This document shows positions 61,911-64,000 of a stretch of DNA of 64,000 bases, piece by piece (the first letter of the stretch is position 1; every line of letters starts with the position of its first letter). Under the pieces are notes generated by a model. The model was not told the DNA's origin. It saw only the letters and a program-made list of their open reading frames with translations, and searched no databases. The position numbers and the translations under genes were made by a program. Origin of the DNA: an uncultured Clostridia bacterium (GTDB lineage: Bacteria; Bacillota; Clostridia; Christensenellales; Aristaeellaceae); NCBI GenBank assembly GCA_937886445.1, contig CALGBY010000135.1, positions 1 through 64,000 of the forward strand, read 5' to 3'.

Positions 61911-63023
61911 CTATTTATCCGCTTCCCCGCGGCTGCTCTCTATCACTCTTTTTGCTCTTCGCACAAAGCCGTCCAGCGTGCGTACCTTCTTGTTGCCGAG
62001 CATGACCTGCAGAACAGACCGGTCGCTTTCTGTAACGATCTTATATATTTTCGCGGTCTCCCACTTTTGCATTCCCACTCTCAATATATCCGCCGTTTTG
62101 CCGTTATGTGCTCTCTTTTCCTCGTTTTTGATATTATTCGCGACACACTTCAGAAAGCTGCAATAATCCTCATCCTTTATACGCGTCCCCCGATTGCTGA
62201 ATCTTTCCGGAAACAGCGATACAAGCTTTGATAGCGTCAGCTCCGTGAAAAACAGGTTGTTCAGCGCTTTTGCCTCCTTCAGGAGTTCATCCGCGTCCGG
62301 GCTGTACAGCAGCAAAAGCGTATAGCAGTCAATGATCCATTTCAGATGTCTTTTCATATGCGCCAGTACACAGATGTCCTGACCGCGGTTCACCAGCTGA
62401 TGGAGGAGCATATCCTTCGGCGACAAAACATACACCCTGCTTCCGAGATATGTGCAGGTGATAAATCTGTCATGGATATCCGATCCGGTCTCTCCGCCGT
62501 TTTTATAGATTGTACGATGTACATCCATATCCAGATGCTCAGAGGTGACCTCAACATGATAGCCTGTATCGCCGCTGAAGCTGAAGCCGATCTCATAAAA
62601 AAGAGAAAGCGCTTTGTCAAACTGTTCCGGCGGGATATATATGTCGATGTCCCCCATCATTCTGGGAAGCCCGGGTGCATAATAGCACAGATATGCCGCG
62701 CCCTTCATCAGCAGCGGGGTGATCCCGTTTTCATTCAGTACCCTGAACACCCTGGACATAGTCGGGATCTTGTTGAGGTTTTGGATCTTATAGGTCCTCA
62801 AAATGAGCTGAAAGGCACGGATCTGCTCATCGCTATAGCCCTGAAAGCCGCATTGCTGAGCATTATAGGCAAGGAACAGGGAATAATCGGAATCCATGTC
62901 AAACCGGAAACCGCCGGTCTGTTCCCGGTTCAGCAAATGATGAAGAAAAGCCTCTTCCTCAGCGGGAAGCTGATCATCCCATATGATACCGGAATACTTA
63001 TTGATCTTCGCCTGCGTATCCAT
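61911..63023 (-). CDS. Putative nucleotidyltransferase (NTP_transf_5 type) of glycan cluster
   Basis: 370 residues. Resembles the uncharacterised nucleotidyltransferase family found in polysaccharide loci: 'LLMKGAAYLCYYAPGLPRMMGDIDIYI' (G..RxxGDxD nucleotidyltransferase motif with two Asp), 'LDMDVHRTIY' (third Asp) and 'LVNRGQDICVLAHMKRHLKWIIDCYTLL'. Substrate unknown. Between the rhamnose operon and glycosyltransferase genes, all on the minus strand, so likely part of surface-polysaccharide assembly. Confidence 0.75.
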   Translation of the reverse strand: MDTQAKINKYSGIIWDDQLPAEEEAFLHHLLNREQTGGFRFDMDSDYSLFLAYNAQQCGFQGYSDEQIRAFQLILRTYKIQNLNKIPTMSRVFRVLNENGITPLLMKGAAYLCYYAPGLPRMMGDIDIYIPPEQFDKALSLFYEIGFSFSGDTGYHVEVTSEHLDMDVHRTIYKNGGETGSDIHDRFITCTYLGSRVYVLSPKDMLLHQLVNRGQDICVLAHMKRHLKWIIDCYTLLLLYSPDADELLKEAKALNNLFFTELTLSKLVSLFPERFSNRGTRIKDEDYCSFLKCVANNIKNEEKRAHNGKTADILRVGMQKWETAKIYKIVTESDRSVLQVMLGNKKVRTLDGFVRRAKRVIESSRGEADK

Positions 63024-63062
63024 TCGGAAACCGTCCTTTTTTGCTTGATCTTTCTGAGCGGA

Positions 63063-63731
63063 TCATTTGCCGGACATCGTTTTCTCCAGATACTGCTTTC
63101 GCAGCAATCTGGCATAATCGCGATACTCTTCCTTTTGATGGTTCCGTCCGAAATTGCCGCCGTGGATCCTTCTTTCACAGGTGATCCTGTCCGTCTTGCT
63201 GATCCGGATCCCGTGCCTTGCACATCGTCCGGTCAGATCGATCACATCCCCGGTAATCACCGTTTCGTCAAACAGCCCGATCACGTCAAACACATCTTTT
63301 CGAAACAGCACCGCGCCTGTCAGGATGCCGCGGAACGGTTCCTTATGGCAGAATGCGCGATCCTCCTCCGACTGGGCAAAATCCTCAAGCCTTGCCATCA
63401 CGATCTGCGCGTCCGCGCTCTTCAGCTCGTTCAAAAGCTCCTCCAGCGCGTTCGGTTTCAGCCGGTCATCCTGGTCTATCGTCAGGAAATACTCTCCCTG
63501 CATCATCTGAATGCCGGTGTTTTTTCCCGCTACCTGTCCCCTGTGCACCTCATTCACGATCACCCGCGCGCCCATTTCTTCTGCAAGGCGAACGGTGCCG
63601 TCCCCGGACAGGTCATCAACAACGATCACCTCATGCGGCACAGTCTGCACGGCAATGCTCTGAAGGCATTCCTTCAGATAAGCCTCACCGTTATAGGTGG
63701 GAATAACGATACTGATCATATCCTTCATCAT
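63063..63731 (-). CDS. Family 2 glycosyltransferase
   Basis: 222 residues, GT-A fold. 'ISIVIPTYNGEAYLKECLQSI', 'VIVVDDLSGDGT', the DxD-type metal site in 'EYFLTIDQDDRLKPN', and the acceptor-site region 'DVIGLFDETVITGDVIDL'. Shorter than many GT2 enzymes (about 300), no membrane helices. Overlaps the upstream gene's stop codon, so coupled to it. Acceptor and donor unknown. Confidence 0.88.
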   Translation of the reverse strand: MMKDMISIVIPTYNGEAYLKECLQSIAVQTVPHEVIVVDDLSGDGTVRLAEEMGARVIVNEVHRGQVAGKNTGIQMMQGEYFLTIDQDDRLKPNALEELLNELKSADAQIVMARLEDFAQSEEDRAFCHKEPFRGILTGAVLFRKDVFDVIGLFDETVITGDVIDLTGRCARHGIRISKTDRITCERRIHGGNFGRNHQKEEYRDYARLLRKQYLEKTMSGK

Positions 63732-64000
63732 AGCTTTTTCCCCGTCAGCAGTTCCTGCCGGATCAGGAACGCATAAAACTCATTATCCGTCATGGCCGGC
63801 AGTATCTTTTTCCCGACAGGGGTCACGGTTCCCCCGTATACACTGTCAGGATATTTCTGATTGACATATTCCAACTGCTTCAGATAGCGCTGACTGATGT
63901 ATTTTACCTTGGCATAGGAGGAGTGATGAGCGCAGTCAAAGCGTACCGCTTCCACGGGAATGCCGTGATCCCGGTTCGCGCTGATACAGAAATCCTCCGC
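63728..64000 (-). CDS. Partial gene at window edge, possible glycan-assembly protein
   Basis: C-terminal 90 residues only; the frame is open to the edge (AEDFCISANRDHGIPVEAV near the edge, ending LIRQELLTGKKL). The 'ED' followed by basic segment resembles the end of some glycosyltransferases, but the identification is weak. It overlaps the GT2 gene start and is in the same transcript. Confidence 0.4.
   Translation of the reverse strand, partial: AEDFCISANRDHGIPVEAVRFDCAHHSSYAKVKYISQRYLKQLEYVNQKYPDSVYGGTVTPVGKKILPAMTDNEFYAFLIRQELLTGKKL

Noticed and set aside
1..64000. CRISPR array or rRNA operon
   Set aside because: No regularly spaced direct repeats and no rRNA-like sequence found when reading through.

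Overview
The window looks like chromosome from an anaerobic, probably gut-dwelling Bacillota of the class Clostridia. Supporting signs are the argR-recN pair, SpoIIE/STAS partner-switching genes, a clostridial Re-type citrate synthase, a K+-type membrane pyrophosphatase, azlCD, MrfA-type helicase, DUF6171-like protein, a TnpV remnant and strong AGGAGG ribosome sites. No rRNA, standard tRNA, CRISPR array or phage module was seen. Species cannot be fixed from sequence alone.

Layout. 0-7.1 kb is visibly more AT-rich than the rest and is an accessory defence-type island: a broken IS5-like transposase joined to a truncated helicase gene, a MazG-like pyrophosphohydrolase, a zinc-ribbon/coiled-coil UvrD helicase and a GmrSD-like DUF262/DUF1524 nuclease. 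At its edge (7.15 kb) is an orphan peptide precursor with a double-glycine leader and a cysteine-rich, zinc-ribbon-like core. From 7.7 to 24 kb come metabolic and housekeeping genes (formamidase-like, SGNH hydrolase, DIP1984 family, amidase, HIT, GNAT, ferredoxin, YwlG family, TrmH, MrfA, psuK-psuG), including a STAS / MATE-HATPase fusion / SpoIIE phosphatase cluster that looks like a partner switch wired directly to a membrane transporter. 24-41 kb holds argR, recN, a giant nine-module surface protein, pgsA, hppA, a ComEC-like lipoprotein hydrolase with a zinc-ribbon membrane protein, fba, a second STAS gene and a Sel1 protein. 41-46.4 kb is an oxidative half-TCA operon (Re-citrate synthase, GntR regulator, aconitase, isocitrate dehydrogenase) for 2-oxoglutarate/glutamate. 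46.6-57.4 kb is envelope and transport: peptidoglycan-binding protein, SLC13-like permease, azlC-azlD-cotH, an L,D-transpeptidase with five Ig-like repeats, GH51 arabinofuranosidase. 57.5-57.8 kb holds a decayed TnpV gene. 58-64 kb is the dTDP-rhamnose operon followed by glycan-assembly genes running off the window.

Non-coding structure is rich. Five dispersed copies of an approximately 55-nt element, all on the minus strand, end in a ribosome-binding-like CCGGAGG core; two copies carry perfect but differently sequenced stems (compensatory changes) and a third pairs with G-U wobbles. A short terminator/antiterminator leader precedes azlC. A 62-nt miniature cloverleaf resembling a tRNA lies at 9.9 kb. 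Several promoters match the sigma-A consensus closely, and most transcription units end in strong hairpin terminators.
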